A stretch of DNA of 64,000 nt from Chloracidobacterium validum (GCF_018304825.1 NZ_CP072649.1:744001-808000), one strand, 5' to 3'. Positions 25,686 through 35,770 are shown, counted from the first letter of the stretch. Notes: generated by a model not told the origin, from the letters alone. Translations and numbers: made by a program.

Positions 25686-28600
25686 GCAACGCACCAACCG
25701 CCCGTTCAGAACGTGGCGCAGCCATGCCTCCCAATGCTCCACAACCGGCGAAATGCACGCCGACGAGCGTAATGTCATCCCGCTGCGGTTCAGCTCCCAT
25801 GTGGCTATCCAGTTCAGCCGCAAGTCGCTCAGACTGTCTGGCGAATGGCATGGCCGCCACCTGCTGTAAATGCGCGCGGAGGCGTGGCGTCCCAAACTTC
25901 CGGCGCTCTTCATTCGGCTGATCGGCGAGTCCGTCCGTGCCAAGATAGATACTTACAGAGTCCTCCACCACCAGGCTGATTTCTTCAAACATTAGCCCGC
26001 CCCGGCCGTGCCGCCCGCCGATGGTTCGCCGCGAACCGCGATGTTCGGTCAAGTTGCCATCTTCGGTGACAACATAGAGCGGCCGACGCGCGCCAGCAAA
26101 TGTCACGCACCCACGCTCCCGCTCAAAACGGCACAGGGCAATATCCATGCCATCCTGTGTGTCCGACTGCGCCGTATCCTGCCGCAAAAGCTGACGGACG
26201 GCCGCATCCAGCTCAGATAAAATGGCGGCCGGCGACGACAATCCGCGCTCGATGACCATCTGATCGAGCAGGGTTGCGCCGACCATTGTCATCAACGCGC
26301 CGGGCACGCCATGGCCCGTGCAGTCGCCCACAGCCAAAAACCAAGCCGCTTCGGTTCGGTGGAACCAGTAAAAGTCGCCAGATACAATGTCCTTTGGACG
26401 GTAGATGACAAATGCCTCGCCAAATGCCGCAGCCAAGGCGCGCGGCTCAGGCAGGATGGCAGCCTGAATCCGCTGGGCATAAAGCAGGCTATCGGTCACG
26501 AACTGATTGGCTTCGGCCAGCTCGATGTTGCGGAGCCGAAAAATTTCCGCATCCCGCTCACGGACGGTCGCCAGCGCCGCGGCCGCTTTTGCCTGACCTT
26601 CTGCCGCCTGGGCCCGGAGCTGTGCTTCGCGCAAACGCTCACGCGCTTGCTGACGAGACGAACGCAACCGCAACCCAAACCACGCGCCCCCGGCCACGAG
26701 CAACAGGTAACCTGCATAAGCCCACCAAGTACGCCACGGGGCCGGACGAATCCGAATCCGCACGCGCGTCCCGGCTTCGTTCCAGACGCCGCTGTTGTTT
26801 GAGCCGCGCACCCAAAAAACATACTCGCCGGGATCGAGGTTGGTGTAGCTCGCATAGCGCCGCGTCCCACAGTAAACCCAGTCACGGTCGAAGCCTTCCA
26901 GTTTATAGGCATACTGATTCCTTTCCGGAACCGTGTAGTTCAGCGCGGCAAACTCAAAGGCAAAAAAGTTCTCATCATGGTCGAGCGGCGGCAGGGCATC
27001 GCCGTCAAAGGCTGCCAGTCGGTCAAACTTCCGAAACCCCGTGATGACCACCGGCGGCGGCACTGGGTTGGGATGAATGGCTTCGGGGCGAAAAACGGTG
27101 AACCCCTTCACCGAAACAAACAGCACATCGCCATTTCGTCGTTGAAAAAAACTCTGCCAGGCCTGGTTGTCCACCAACCCATCCCGAACATCAAACAACT
27201 GGAAACGTAGCCTGACCGGATCGAACTGACCGAGGCCGAGATTCAACCCCAACCAGAGCTTGCCGGTGGCGTCAGCATGCAGGCGCAACACCCGGCTGGC
27301 CGGGAGTCCGTCGCGGACGGTGAAAGCCACCACCTGACCGGTCGCGCGCTCGATGCGGTTGAGACCATCTTCGGTGCCAACCCAGAGCGTGCCCGGCGGC
27401 GATTCAACGATGTCGTTAATGGTGCGTCCAACAAAAGGTTGCCCCGGAGCAGGACAGAACGCCCGAAAGGTCTGGTGAGCCGAATCGAAGTGATACAGCC
27501 CCAAACGTGTGCCGACCCAGACCTCGCCCGCGCTGTCCCGAAACAGCTTGGTCACCCGCCCATCGCCAAGCTGGCCGGGTTGCCCCGGAACCGGCACAAA
27601 CGGCTGGGCGACGCCAGTCTGACGATCAAGCCGAGCCACACCCTGGGGCGTCCCAATCCACAGCCAACCCTGCCCATCTTCAATGATGCTGGAAACCGTA
27701 TCGCTAGGGATGGTCTGAGGCTGGACTGGCTGGTGACGGAAGTGGGTGAAGTCATCGGTGGCAGCGTCGTACCGAGCCAGTCCACTCATTTCAGTACCGA
27801 TCCACAAAACCCCATCCCGATCAACGAACAGGGCATAGACCACCTCGCTACTGAAGCTCCGCGGCCGGCGCGGGTTGGGGCGGTACCATCGGATGGTTCC
27901 AGTTGCAGGATCGCGCCGCCCCAGGCCGCCGGACCCACCGGCAAACCAGAGCGTCCCACGGTGGTCTTCGGCAATCCGCCAGATACGATTGCCGGCCAGC
28001 CGATAGGGTGGCGGCGATTGGGCGGTAAAGTGCGTGAATGTGTTGGCTTCCACGTCCAAACAATCGAGGCCGCCGCCATCCGTGCCAATCCAGAGCCGTC
28101 CCTGGCGATCTTCGAAGCAGGTCGAAACGGCGTCGTAGCCAAGGCTGTTTGGATTCCCAACTTCATGGCGGTAGGGCACGAAGACCGGCGCGTTGGGATC
28201 ATAGCGATTGAGTCCGGCAGCGGTGCCCAGCCACAGGCCGCCAGCCCGATCATGGCACAGCGCCCGCACGGCATTGTGGCTGACGCTGGTGGGATTGGCC
28301 GGTTGATGGGTAAACCGCCAAGCGCGACCGGTTGCTGGATCGAGGCACAGGGTCTGCTCTTCACTGCCAATCCAAACACGACCATCATCATCCATCACGC
28401 CGCACTGCGCCCCACGCAACCAGTCGGAAGCCGGCCGCCCCGTGTGGGCATCCGTAACGGCTAACAACTCAGCTTGATTCGTCCTCGGATCAAACCGCAG
28501 CATCACGCTCTGATGACCAAGCCAGAGGATGCCGTCGGGCATCGGATGGATAAACCGAAGACGCTCAGTAAGGGAGCGTCCGTGGACGCGCTCAGTCATC

Positions 28601-29235
28601 AGGGTGAGCCGCTCGGTGGCAAAGTCGAAGTGGCCCAGTCCGCATTCCAGCCCCAGCCACAGTCCCCGCGCACCATCCAACGCGATGGCATACACCTGTT
28701 TGGCGGCTTGCCAAGCGTTCCCCAGCCCGGCCTCCGGTTGAAAATCCGTCACGGTCCGGGTTGCCGGATTGACGCGGTACAGGCCCTGGGGTGTTCCAAC
28801 CCATAAGTGCCCGGACGGATCGAAGCGCGCGGCACGCACCGGCACCCCAGGCAACAGCGCCCAGCGGACACGTCCCGTGCCTGGGTCAAAGGCATTCAGG
28901 CCGTCCATGGTTCCAACCCACAGCATCCCATCCGGGGCTTCGACCAGCGATGTGACGTAACTGTGTGTGAGCGCCTGAGGATTGGTCGGGTCGGCGCGAT
29001 AGGCCGTAAAGGCATAGCCATCAAAGCGGTTCAAGCCATCGTGCGTCCCAATCCACATCAGTCCGCTGCCTGACTGAAGCACGGTGTTGACGCTTGCCTG
29101 TGAAAGACCTTCCTCGACCGACCACCGCTGGACACGGAGGCGGGGATCAGCCCAGGCAACTTGGCTCAGGACGGCCGCCATCAGCATCCACCGACCGATG
29201 GCAAACCACTTGGCAAACGACATCGGCCTACCCAT
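25666..29235 (-). CDS. Two-component-propeller / Y_Y_Y / SpoIIE phosphatase sensor (paralogue)
   Basis: A 1,189-residue paralogue of the 4023-7403 protein. It has a signal peptide (WMLMAAVLSQVAWA), about 14 propeller repeats (LWIGT...GLNRFD), and Y_Y_Y (YAYKLEGFDRDWVYCG, YTNLDPGEYVFWVRG). A membrane helix (WAYAGYLLLVAGGAWFGL), coiled coil, and SpoIIE phosphatase (SGDFYWFH, DCTGHGVPGALMTMVG, LGTDGLADQ) follow. It is expected to sense a periplasmic signal and dephosphorylate a cytosolic regulator. Compared with the paralogue, which stops soon after the final strand, this one runs about 25 residues further. The end of that extension is encoded by the antisense of the 60-bp repeat, so the island probably replaced its native 3' end. 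The start at 29235 has GGAGGT 10 bp upstream. Confidence 0.88.
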   Translation of the reverse strand: MGRPMSFAKWFAIGRWMLMAAVLSQVAWADPRLRVQRWSVEEGLSQASVNTVLQSGSGLMWIGTHDGLNRFDGYAFTAYRADPTNPQALTHSYVTSLVEAPDGMLWVGTMDGLNAFDPGTGRVRWALLPGVPVRAARFDPSGHLWVGTPQGLYRVNPATRTVTDFQPEAGLGNAWQAAKQVYAIALDGARGLWLGLECGLGHFDFATERLTLMTERVHGRSLTERLRFIHPMPDGILWLGHQSVMLRFDPRTNQAELLAVTDAHTGRPASDWLRGAQCGVMDDDGRVWIGSEEQTLCLDPATGRAWRFTHQPANPTSVSHNAVRALCHDRAGGLWLGTAAGLNRYDPNAPVFVPYRHEVGNPNSLGYDAVSTCFEDRQGRLWIGTDGGGLDCLDVEANTFTHFTAQSPPPYRLAGNRIWRIAEDHRGTLWFAGGSGGLGRRDPATGTIRWYRPNPRRPRSFSSEVVYALFVDRDGVLWIGTEMSGLARYDAATDDFTHFRHQPVQPQTIPSDTVSSIIEDGQGWLWIGTPQGVARLDRQTGVAQPFVPVPGQPGQLGDGRVTKLFRDSAGEVWVGTRLGLYHFDSAHQTFRAFCPAPGQPFVGRTINDIVESPPGTLWVGTEDGLNRIERATGQVVAFTVRDGLPASRVLRLHADATGKLWLGLNLGLGQFDPVRLRFQLFDVRDGLVDNQAWQSFFQRRNGDVLFVSVKGFTVFRPEAIHPNPVPPPVVITGFRKFDRLAAFDGDALPPLDHDENFFAFEFAALNYTVPERNQYAYKLEGFDRDWVYCGTRRYASYTNLDPGEYVFWVRGSNNSGVWNEAGTRVRIRIRPAPWRTWWAYAGYLLLVAGGAWFGLRLRSSRQQARERLREAQLRAQAAEGQAKAAAALATVRERDAEIFRLRNIELAEANQFVTDSLLYAQRIQAAILPEPRALAAAFGEAFVIYRPKDIVSGDFYWFHRTEAAWFLAVGDCTGHGVPGALMTMVGATLLDQMVIERGLSSPAAILSELDAAVRQLLRQDTAQSDTQDGMDIALCRFERERGCVTFAGARRPLYVVTEDGNLTEHRGSRRTIGGRHGRGGLMFEEISLVVEDSVSIYLGTDGLADQPNEERRKFGTPRLRAHLQQVAAMPFARQSERLAAELDSHMGAEPQRDDITLVGVHFAGCGALGGMAAPRSERAVGALPRPTAT

Positions 29236-29245
29236 TTGCCATCAC

Positions 29246-29251
29246 ACCTCC
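29246..29251 (-). promoter_or_regulatory. Shine-Dalgarno GGAGGT for the 25666-29235 gene
   Basis: Minus-strand GGAGGT lies 10 bases before the ATG at 29235. It supports that start over the second ATG four codons downstream, for which the spacing would be 22. Confidence 0.7.
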
Positions 29252-29324
29252 GACCACCTGCCCAGCGCTTCACACCCGATGCGCCAAGCGTAAGCGCAGG
29301 GTATTGGCATGTGGTTGGACTCAC

Positions 29325-31214
29325 TCATCCACCGGTTTCACGGCGCTTCGCCACAAGCCGATTGGCGGCCTGGCGCAAGGCATCGGGAATGGACTTGCTC
29401 TTGGTCAGATTGACAAGATCGCGGCTCTGCAGCCGGTTGATGAACTGCATGCTGAAGTTGAGCGGACACCGGGCGTTGCGCACTAGGTTATGCATGATGG
29501 CGTAGTTGCTCACCCAGGCGCGATTCATGGCAATGATGCGCAGAACGTCTTCGTTGATCCCCTTGATGTTGGCAATTGCCTCGATTTCGGCATCTGAAAT
29601 GCGCGGGTTCTTGACGACGGCCGTGCTCACCATGCGGTTCGAGTCACGAATGAGAATCGCTCGCGCATCCCGTCCACCTTTGAGCGCCGCGAAGATCCGT
29701 TCCTTGACCGACATCCGCGCCAACGCCTGATAAATAGAAAGCCGCTCCTGCGTTTCAGAGTCGGTGGCGTTGCGTAGGTCAATCCCCTCCTCGCTCTTGA
29801 CCGCCGCCAGCATGGCCTCGAACTCGGCATCCGCATCGGCGGCACTCGGCGCCTCATCTGAAAACGTTTGCCCAGTTTCAGCCTCGAAACCAGCCAGAAT
29901 GGATTGAAACTCCGCCTCAAACGCCTCATCCGACATCGGCGGCACGTCGAGGACGGCGGCAAACTTCGCGGCGCGCGCCTGTTTTTCGCGAGCGATTCGC
30001 TCGGCGCCGAGTTCTTTCTCGAAAAACTCGGTCTTGATTTCCCGCGCTTTGCGGGTTGCCTCAAACGTGCTCGCCGGATTCGCCAAGATCGCGTCCAGCA
30101 GTGCCGGCATCCGAATCAGCCGCTGCTGGTTGATGGTGACCGACTCCAGCAAATAGCCACTGGTCGTCTGCTTGACAAACGCCAACACCGATTCGTCCAA
30201 CAGGGCCGGATGAAGGAGTAACTGCTCACCAAAACGTTCTGGGACATCCGGGCGCAGGAGCAAGTAGTGGATGACTTCCTCCGGCGTTTCTGGATTTTGC
30301 ACCACCGGCTGCAGGGTCTCGAAGTCGAGGTTTGCCAGGGAGGTCTGCGCGGCCTCAGCAATTTCGGTATCCGCGTCGGTCGTCAACAACACCTGAGCAA
30401 ACAGCAGGTCTTCCGGTGCTAGTGGCAGTTTGCCCTGCGCCACCATCAACTTTGCCGGACGTGGCGCTTTCCCCTGCTGAATCATCGCCACTGGTGGGGA
30501 CTTGGAAAGCTTGACCGGCTTGGCGGATGCCGGCGGGACGTCCGCCGGTGGCGCGCCAGACGGCGGCGCGACCGGGGTGGCCACCGGGACGGCCACCGGT
30601 GGCGGTGGAACACTTGGCGGCGCGTCGGTAAAAGCTTCCGGGATGAGGTCGGCCACCGACTTGAGTGGTTCGGCCGCTGGTGGGGCGCTCGCCCGCTCGC
30701 CGGCCACCTGCCGACGACCAAACTCTTTTTCCAGAAACTCGGCCTTGACTTCGCGGGCGCGGCGCTCGGCTTCGGGAGTCCGGTGCGGATTGTGGAGGAT
30801 GGCTTCGATGATGCCAGTCCGCCGAATCAACCGCTGTTGATTGATGGTGAGCGCCTCAATCAGGCTCGCATTGGTGGTCTTGAGCGCCAGGGCTTCGACG
30901 GCAGCATCCGGGGTGGCGCGATTGAGGATGGCCGCCTCGGTAATGACGGGATCGCAATCAGGGCTACACAACAGCGCCAAAATAGATGCATCCGTTTGGT
31001 CATCCCGCGCAATCGGCAAAACGATGGATGGGTCAAGTTTCCCAACCGAGGCGCGCGCAGCCGTGTTAATTTCTTCATCTGGGTCGTTGACCAAGCTGGC
31101 CAACACCAGGAGCGCCTCCTCGGGTGCCAGCGGCAACAAGCCACTGGCAGCGGCAAGTTTGGCAGCACGGGGCGCCGCGCCGCCTCGAATGGCATCAACG
31201 ACAGGGTGCGGCAT
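29325..31214 (-). CDS. Helical-repeat protein with an internal duplication, function unknown
   Basis: A 629-residue soluble protein that I do not recognise. About 170 residues are duplicated: residues 1-175 and about 245-420 each run from a G-x-x-P-R-x-A-K-L start, through LPLAPE, to a highly conserved TINQQRLIR and a basic helix E-x-x-R-K/R-A-R-E-[VI]-K. A Pro/Ala-rich linker of about 60 residues separates the copies. The C-terminal third (KNPRISDAEIEAIANIKGI, NRAWVSNYAIMHNLVRN) looks like further HEAT/ARM-type helices. There is no signal peptide, membrane segment or catalytic motif. A scaffold or regulatory role is possible. It is divergent from the MscS gene. Confidence 0.75.
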   Translation of the reverse strand: MPHPVVDAIRGGAAPRAAKLAAASGLLPLAPEEALLVLASLVNDPDEEINTAARASVGKLDPSIVLPIARDDQTDASILALLCSPDCDPVITEAAILNRATPDAAVEALALKTTNASLIEALTINQQRLIRRTGIIEAILHNPHRTPEAERRAREVKAEFLEKEFGRRQVAGERASAPPAAEPLKSVADLIPEAFTDAPPSVPPPPVAVPVATPVAPPSGAPPADVPPASAKPVKLSKSPPVAMIQQGKAPRPAKLMVAQGKLPLAPEDLLFAQVLLTTDADTEIAEAAQTSLANLDFETLQPVVQNPETPEEVIHYLLLRPDVPERFGEQLLLHPALLDESVLAFVKQTTSGYLLESVTINQQRLIRMPALLDAILANPASTFEATRKAREIKTEFFEKELGAERIAREKQARAAKFAAVLDVPPMSDEAFEAEFQSILAGFEAETGQTFSDEAPSAADADAEFEAMLAAVKSEEGIDLRNATDSETQERLSIYQALARMSVKERIFAALKGGRDARAILIRDSNRMVSTAVVKNPRISDAEIEAIANIKGINEDVLRIIAMNRAWVSNYAIMHNLVRNARCPLNFSMQFINRLQSRDLVNLTKSKSIPDALRQAANRLVAKRRETGG

Positions 31215-31310
31215 AGTTCGTCATTCGGTAAAAAGCTCGTACCGTTAGGGCATGTTTTGCTGTAAGAGCATATTTTGGTTTATGTCCAGTCAAAGGCAAT
31301 AAAAATCTGC

Positions 31311-33068
31311 ATGCGCCTCTGCTGGCGTGTGGCGATTCAGCCAAGAAGCCATATGTGGTGTCGAATACTTGTTATCTGTCTTCTCCTGCCAAATGGTTTC
31401 ATTGTCACTTTGGCACAAGCGCCACCGGCAACCGTCCCGGCCACGCGCCCTAGCCCGGTGGAAAGCGGGGTGCCCGTACAGCTTGGTGGCGAGCCGGTTT
31501 TTCGCATTCGGGCCCGGCTTGGGACACTGACGCCATCTGAGCGGGCGGCAATCGTTGAGCGGCGGCTGGTTGAGCTAGCCGCGACGCCCTTTCTCAATCT
31601 GGAAGACCTGCGAACGGTCGAATATGACGAAACCATTGAAATCGTCCTTGGCAACCGGGTCATTACCGTTGTGACGGAAGCCGACGCCACCGCCGCCGAA
31701 CTACCGCGTTCGGCACTCGCCCAGTCCACCGCGGAACACATCAAACGCGCCCTCTACCGGGTGCGCCAGGCGGCATCGTGGCAAGCCTTGCTCGTTGGGG
31801 TTCTGCTTTCGCTGGTAGTTACAACGCTCATCATCGGGGTTTGGCGTGGACTCGACGAACTGGTAGCCCGCCTCCGCCACGCCTGGCACATCACCGAACC
31901 TTCTACACCGCATTCCTCACGATTGCTCAACCGACTTGACGTGCTGGTTGGAGGAAGGCTTCGGGCCGCCCGCCTGACGTTGCTTACCGTCATCTGGTTT
32001 CTGGCGCGGGCGGGGATGGTGGTGGCGTACCTGCCACTCGTGTTCAGTTTTTTTCCCGCTACCCAGGGATTATCGCGCGCCTTCTGGGAAGCGGTGTTGA
32101 CACCGCTGGTGACGTTGTGGAGCGCATTTATTCTCTACATACCGAACCTGCTGTTCATCCTGACCGTCGCCTTTCTGACCTGGGCAGCCATCCAGGGCGC
32201 GCGCTTACTGTCCCTGGCGGTCGAACGCGGCGTGATTGTCATTGGGGGATTCGATCCAGAGTGGGCGCGTCCGACCTACAAGTTGGTGGTGATCTTTCTC
32301 GTCGCAGCCGGTCTGATTATTGCCTTCCCATACATTCCAGGGGTGGAGTCGCCAGCCTTTCGTGGTGTGTCTATTTTCATTGGCGCATTGTTTTCCCTGG
32401 CCTCCAGCTCGGCTATCGCCAATGTCGTCAGTGGCATTGTGCTAACCTACACCCGCGCGTTTCGGATTGGCGACCGGGTTCGGATTGGTGAGACGACCGG
32501 GGATGTGGTTGAAAAAACCCTATTTGTGACTCGCTTGGAGACCATCAAACAGGAAATCGTCTCGATTCCAAATGCTCAGGTTCTCAACGGCACCATTGTC
32601 AACTACTCGACGCTGGCGCGCACCCGTGGGATTATTCTGCATACAACGGTCACGCTCGGTTATGAAACGCCGTGGCGGCGCGTCCACGAGTTGTTGACCG
32701 CTGCCGCCCGCGCCACCGCTGGCATTCGCGCCGAACCACCACCTTTTGTCTGGCAGACGAGCTTGAATGACTTTCACGTGGCCTACGAACTCAACGCTTA
32801 CACCAACGATGCCTGGCTGATGCCATACACGTATGCCGCCCTGCACGCCAACATTCGGGACGTTTTTGATGAAGCCGGCGTCGAGATTATGTCGCCACAC
32901 GTTACGGCACTTCGGGATGGCAACCGAACCACGGTGGCCCGTGACCATGTACCGACTGATTATCAAGCCCCGGCGTTTCGGGTCGCCGTCCAGCCCTCCG
33001 ACGAGCAACCGCGTTCAGCGTCTGCCCATCACCCACCCCAAGCCGATCACATAGAACGTCAACGTTGA
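31311..33068 (+). CDS. MscS-family mechanosensitive channel
   Basis: About 585 residues. A signal-peptide-like N-terminus (ILVICLLLPNGFIVTLAQA) leads to a periplasmic domain of about 110 residues and then five or so membrane helices. The MscS pore/beta domain follows (FIGALFSLASSSAIANVVSGIVL; RIGDRVRIGETTGDVVEK; SIPNAQVLNGTIVNYS) and then the cytosolic C-terminal domain. It should gate open under membrane tension and release solutes on osmotic downshock. The start is uncertain: ATG 31311 is given; ATG 31353 would also leave a good signal peptide. The CPA2 antiporter gene follows by 22 bp on the same strand, so ion homeostasis may be the shared theme. Confidence 0.85.
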   Translation: MRLCWRVAIQPRSHMWCRILVICLLLPNGFIVTLAQAPPATVPATRPSPVESGVPVQLGGEPVFRIRARLGTLTPSERAAIVERRLVELAATPFLNLEDLRTVEYDETIEIVLGNRVITVVTEADATAAELPRSALAQSTAEHIKRALYRVRQAASWQALLVGVLLSLVVTTLIIGVWRGLDELVARLRHAWHITEPSTPHSSRLLNRLDVLVGGRLRAARLTLLTVIWFLARAGMVVAYLPLVFSFFPATQGLSRAFWEAVLTPLVTLWSAFILYIPNLLFILTVAFLTWAAIQGARLLSLAVERGVIVIGGFDPEWARPTYKLVVIFLVAAGLIIAFPYIPGVESPAFRGVSIFIGALFSLASSSAIANVVSGIVLTYTRAFRIGDRVRIGETTGDVVEKTLFVTRLETIKQEIVSIPNAQVLNGTIVNYSTLARTRGIILHTTVTLGYETPWRRVHELLTAAARATAGIRAEPPPFVWQTSLNDFHVAYELNAYTNDAWLMPYTYAALHANIRDVFDEAGVEIMSPHVTALRDGNRTTVARDHVPTDYQAPAFRVAVQPSDEQPRSASAHHPPQADHIERQR

Positions 33069-33090
33069 AGGGAGAGCATCCACACTGCCC

Positions 33091-34335
33091 ATGGATTTCT
33101 TACCAAACTGGCCATTGGCGTTGAACACCATGACCATTTTTGGCCTGCTCCTGATCTTAGGCGCACTGGGTGGGTATCTCGCCCACCGTTTTCCCTGGCT
33201 ACCCAGTATTACCGGCTTCATGCTCGTTGGGCTGTTGTTTGGGCCGAGCGGACTGACTGTACTGGATGATGATAACCTTGCCAAATCCAAGATTTTAGTG
33301 GACATTGCGCTGGGGCTGATTCTTTACCGACTGGGCCTGTCGCTCAACGTTTTGCTGCTTCGGCAGCAGATGACGCTGGGCAGCATGGCGCTGGCGGAAA
33401 GTGCGCTCACCTTCATCACCATCATTGGCTCCCTCTGGCTGGTCAATATTCCAATCGCAGTCGCGGCACTGGTGGCGGCCATTGTCGTTTCTTCATCACC
33501 AGCGGTCTTGCTACATGTCGCTCACGAAGTCCGCGCGGCCGGCGAAGTTACCGAGACGACCAAAACCCTTGTGGCGCTCAATAATATTATTTCATTTGTG
33601 GCTTTTTCGGCCCTACTACCACTGGTCCAGTTTTCATCTGGCAAAAGTTGGAGTGACATTTTGTTACTGCCGACATACCGCTTCTTCGGATCACTTGTCC
33701 TGGGCTGCTTGGTTGGCATTCTGGTCTACTTCCTGACCCACCGAACCCGCGAAGCAACGCAGTACCGTCTAGCGTTTATCATTGGTGCCGTGATGCTGAC
33801 TGTTGGGCTGGCGAGTGTGCTCAATCTTTCGACGCTGTTTGCCCCGCTGGTGCTTGGGGTTGTGGTGAAAAATCTCGAGCAGGAAGATATTGTCTCACAG
33901 ATGCAGTTCGGCGAATCGTTCGAGCTATTCTTCATAGTTTTGTTTGTTTCGGCTGGGGCCAACCTACACCTGCATGACCTGGTTGTGGCAGCACCAATCG
34001 TGGTCTTGCTGGTTTTTGCGCGCAGCTTGGCCAAAGTTGGTGGGGTGGTCGCCGTTGCGGCCGCCACGCACGGCTCGCTGGAAAAGGCGGCCGCGCGAGG
34101 TATGTTGCTGATCCCAATGGCCGGCATGGCGATTGGGCTGACCCGGACCACGGCCGAACTGTTCCCAGACAAGGCAGCCAGCATTGGCGCGATTGTGCTG
34201 GGCGCGGTCGCCGTGTTTGAAACCATCGGGCCGCCGCTGGCGGCGTATGCCTTCAAGCTGGCTGGGGAGGCGGGTAAAGCCACGGGCCACGCCGCGCCCC
34301 CTGCACCGACGCCAACGGCCACGGAAATGGTCTAG
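33091..34335 (+). CDS. CPA2-type cation/proton antiporter
   Basis: A 414-residue integral membrane protein with about 12 hydrophobic segments throughout and a short Pro-rich C-terminal tail. Its pattern (GGYLAHRFPWLPSITGFMLV; LFGPSGL; LGLILYRLGLSL) is that of the Na+/H+ exchanger PF00999, CPA2 branch. No TrkA-N/RCK regulatory domain is attached. It probably exchanges K+ or Na+ for H+ across the inner membrane. It lies directly downstream of the MscS channel. Confidence 0.88.
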   Translation: MDFLPNWPLALNTMTIFGLLLILGALGGYLAHRFPWLPSITGFMLVGLLFGPSGLTVLDDDNLAKSKILVDIALGLILYRLGLSLNVLLLRQQMTLGSMALAESALTFITIIGSLWLVNIPIAVAALVAAIVVSSSPAVLLHVAHEVRAAGEVTETTKTLVALNNIISFVAFSALLPLVQFSSGKSWSDILLLPTYRFFGSLVLGCLVGILVYFLTHRTREATQYRLAFIIGAVMLTVGLASVLNLSTLFAPLVLGVVVKNLEQEDIVSQMQFGESFELFFIVLFVSAGANLHLHDLVVAAPIVVLLVFARSLAKVGGVVAVAAATHGSLEKAAARGMLLIPMAGMAIGLTRTTAELFPDKAASIGAIVLGAVAVFETIGPPLAAYAFKLAGEAGKATGHAAPPAPTPTATEMV

Positions 34336-34382
34336 GCACAGTTCCGTCAGAGCCACGCCAGGACGCACCCGTTGTGCCCCCA

Positions 34383-35576
34383 TCACTCCACGACGACGGT
34401 TGTCTCGAACTTACCGTACTTCTGGAAGGCAATGCAGTTGAGGGATGTGATGCGGTTTTTGCGATCGGTCAGTGCCACGCGCGCGGCCACCGGCATCAGA
34501 TAGTCGTTGTCGCCCACCGTCACCCAACCAAACTCAACGATTGAGATGGCTTCCGAAACCGGAAAGTCGCGTGGCAAGTCAAAGCATTCGGATTCCAGCC
34601 GGACAATGCGGCGCGTTTCTGGATTGACGAAGATGCGCCCACGGTAGCCGGCAATCGTTCGCGCCTTGCCGACTTGCAAGGTCTGCCGCGAGTAAGCTGT
34701 TTCGACCGTGTATTCAAAGACCCGACAGGGTCGGCCGTAGAAGGTGGTCATCCCGGCTTCGCGGAAGGTGGCATTGGAAGTCTCGTCAAAAAGCGACTTG
34801 AGCAAGCCCGCAAACTGCCCGGTTGAGGTCAAACCACCGACTTCATCCAGGCCAAGCGAGGTCGAGACGCCGTTCTGGAGCTTGAGTTCCAGCTTTTCGC
34901 CCTTTTCCGTTGAATAGGCAATGGCGATTTCGAGGTAGTCGCCAAGCTGCCAGGGGCGGCCTCCCAGGCGGTAGTACCGCTGCACCCGCTGCCGAACGGT
35001 AAAATCCGGCAAGCTGGCCACATAGGCCTGGGCGACGGCGCGCACCTGCTCGATGAGCGGCTGATGTTCCTGGTAGAGCGGAACATCCGGGGTGTCGGTT
35101 AGCAGGGCCACCGGACGCTGGGGCTGGGCCGTGACGGCCTGGCGGCGTTCGTCGGCTCGCCACAGCGCGCTTTCGACCTGAGCAGCCCGCAAAAAGCGCA
35201 TTTTGCGTCCAAAAGCTTCCGTCATTTCAAAGCTGACGCCCCGCCGGTCAATATCGGCCGCCACGTCATCCACGTCGCGGTTGCGCTGATAGGCTTCTCT
35301 GACACGCGCCTCGATTTCGGTAGCGCGCAGCGGTAGCTCGGTTGTGGAAAAGCTCTGCGCCACAGCCGTCTCGTCCGTCGCCTGGGCTTCAGCCACCTGG
35401 GGCGTGGCCTGGGATGGGGACGCCCGGTGACTTGCCGGACATAGCCCCCCCAGGGACAAAACCCCGCACAGCGCCAGTCCATAGTTCTTCCACCACTTGC
35501 CATGACGCACTGCAAAATACTGTCCGGCGACGGGTTGACGCGCATGACGCGCCCTTGCGCCACCACCAACTAACAT
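34383..35576 (-). CDS. Exported protein of unknown function
   Basis: A 397-residue protein with an N-terminal hydrophobic stretch (YGLALCGVLSLGGLCPAS) resembling a signal sequence. A helical middle region follows, and a C-terminal beta-rich part has GRPCRVFEYTVE, AGYRGRIFVNPETRRIVRL and YLMPVAARVAL. The last part recalls outer-membrane-lipoprotein-sorting-like or DUF folds seen in many Acidobacteria, but I cannot name a family. The frame is open further upstream to about 35711, and several starts are possible; the ATG at 35576 is a compromise. It is divergent from the Oar-like receptor gene. Confidence 0.6.
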   Translation of the reverse strand: MLVGGGARARHARQPVAGQYFAVRHGKWWKNYGLALCGVLSLGGLCPASHRASPSQATPQVAEAQATDETAVAQSFSTTELPLRATEIEARVREAYQRNRDVDDVAADIDRRGVSFEMTEAFGRKMRFLRAAQVESALWRADERRQAVTAQPQRPVALLTDTPDVPLYQEHQPLIEQVRAVAQAYVASLPDFTVRQRVQRYYRLGGRPWQLGDYLEIAIAYSTEKGEKLELKLQNGVSTSLGLDEVGGLTSTGQFAGLLKSLFDETSNATFREAGMTTFYGRPCRVFEYTVETAYSRQTLQVGKARTIAGYRGRIFVNPETRRIVRLESECFDLPRDFPVSEAISIVEFGWVTVGDNDYLMPVAARVALTDRKNRITSLNCIAFQKYGKFETTVVVE

Positions 35577-35755
35577 GCTAGAAACCCGTAAGTTCACTCT
35601 GTTTCCCTCGGAAAGCACTTTCGCTACGGCGGCTCGCGCGCTAAACGCAGCCGGGCAAGGCGCGCAGTCGCGCCCCGTGAGAGGTTGGAGGTTGACTTGT
35701 ATAAGCATCAACGGCCGCCATCAACTCTGATGCTATGAAGCAATCTGTGGAAAAA

Positions 35756-35762
35756 AAAGGAG
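35756..35762 (+). promoter_or_regulatory. Shine-Dalgarno AAAGGAG for the first Oar-like receptor
   Basis: AAAGGAG ends 8 bases before the ATG at 35771. It decides that start (MLLCHLRRG) over the upstream in-frame ATG at 35735. Confidence 0.8.
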
Positions 35763-35770
35763 TTACTTCC

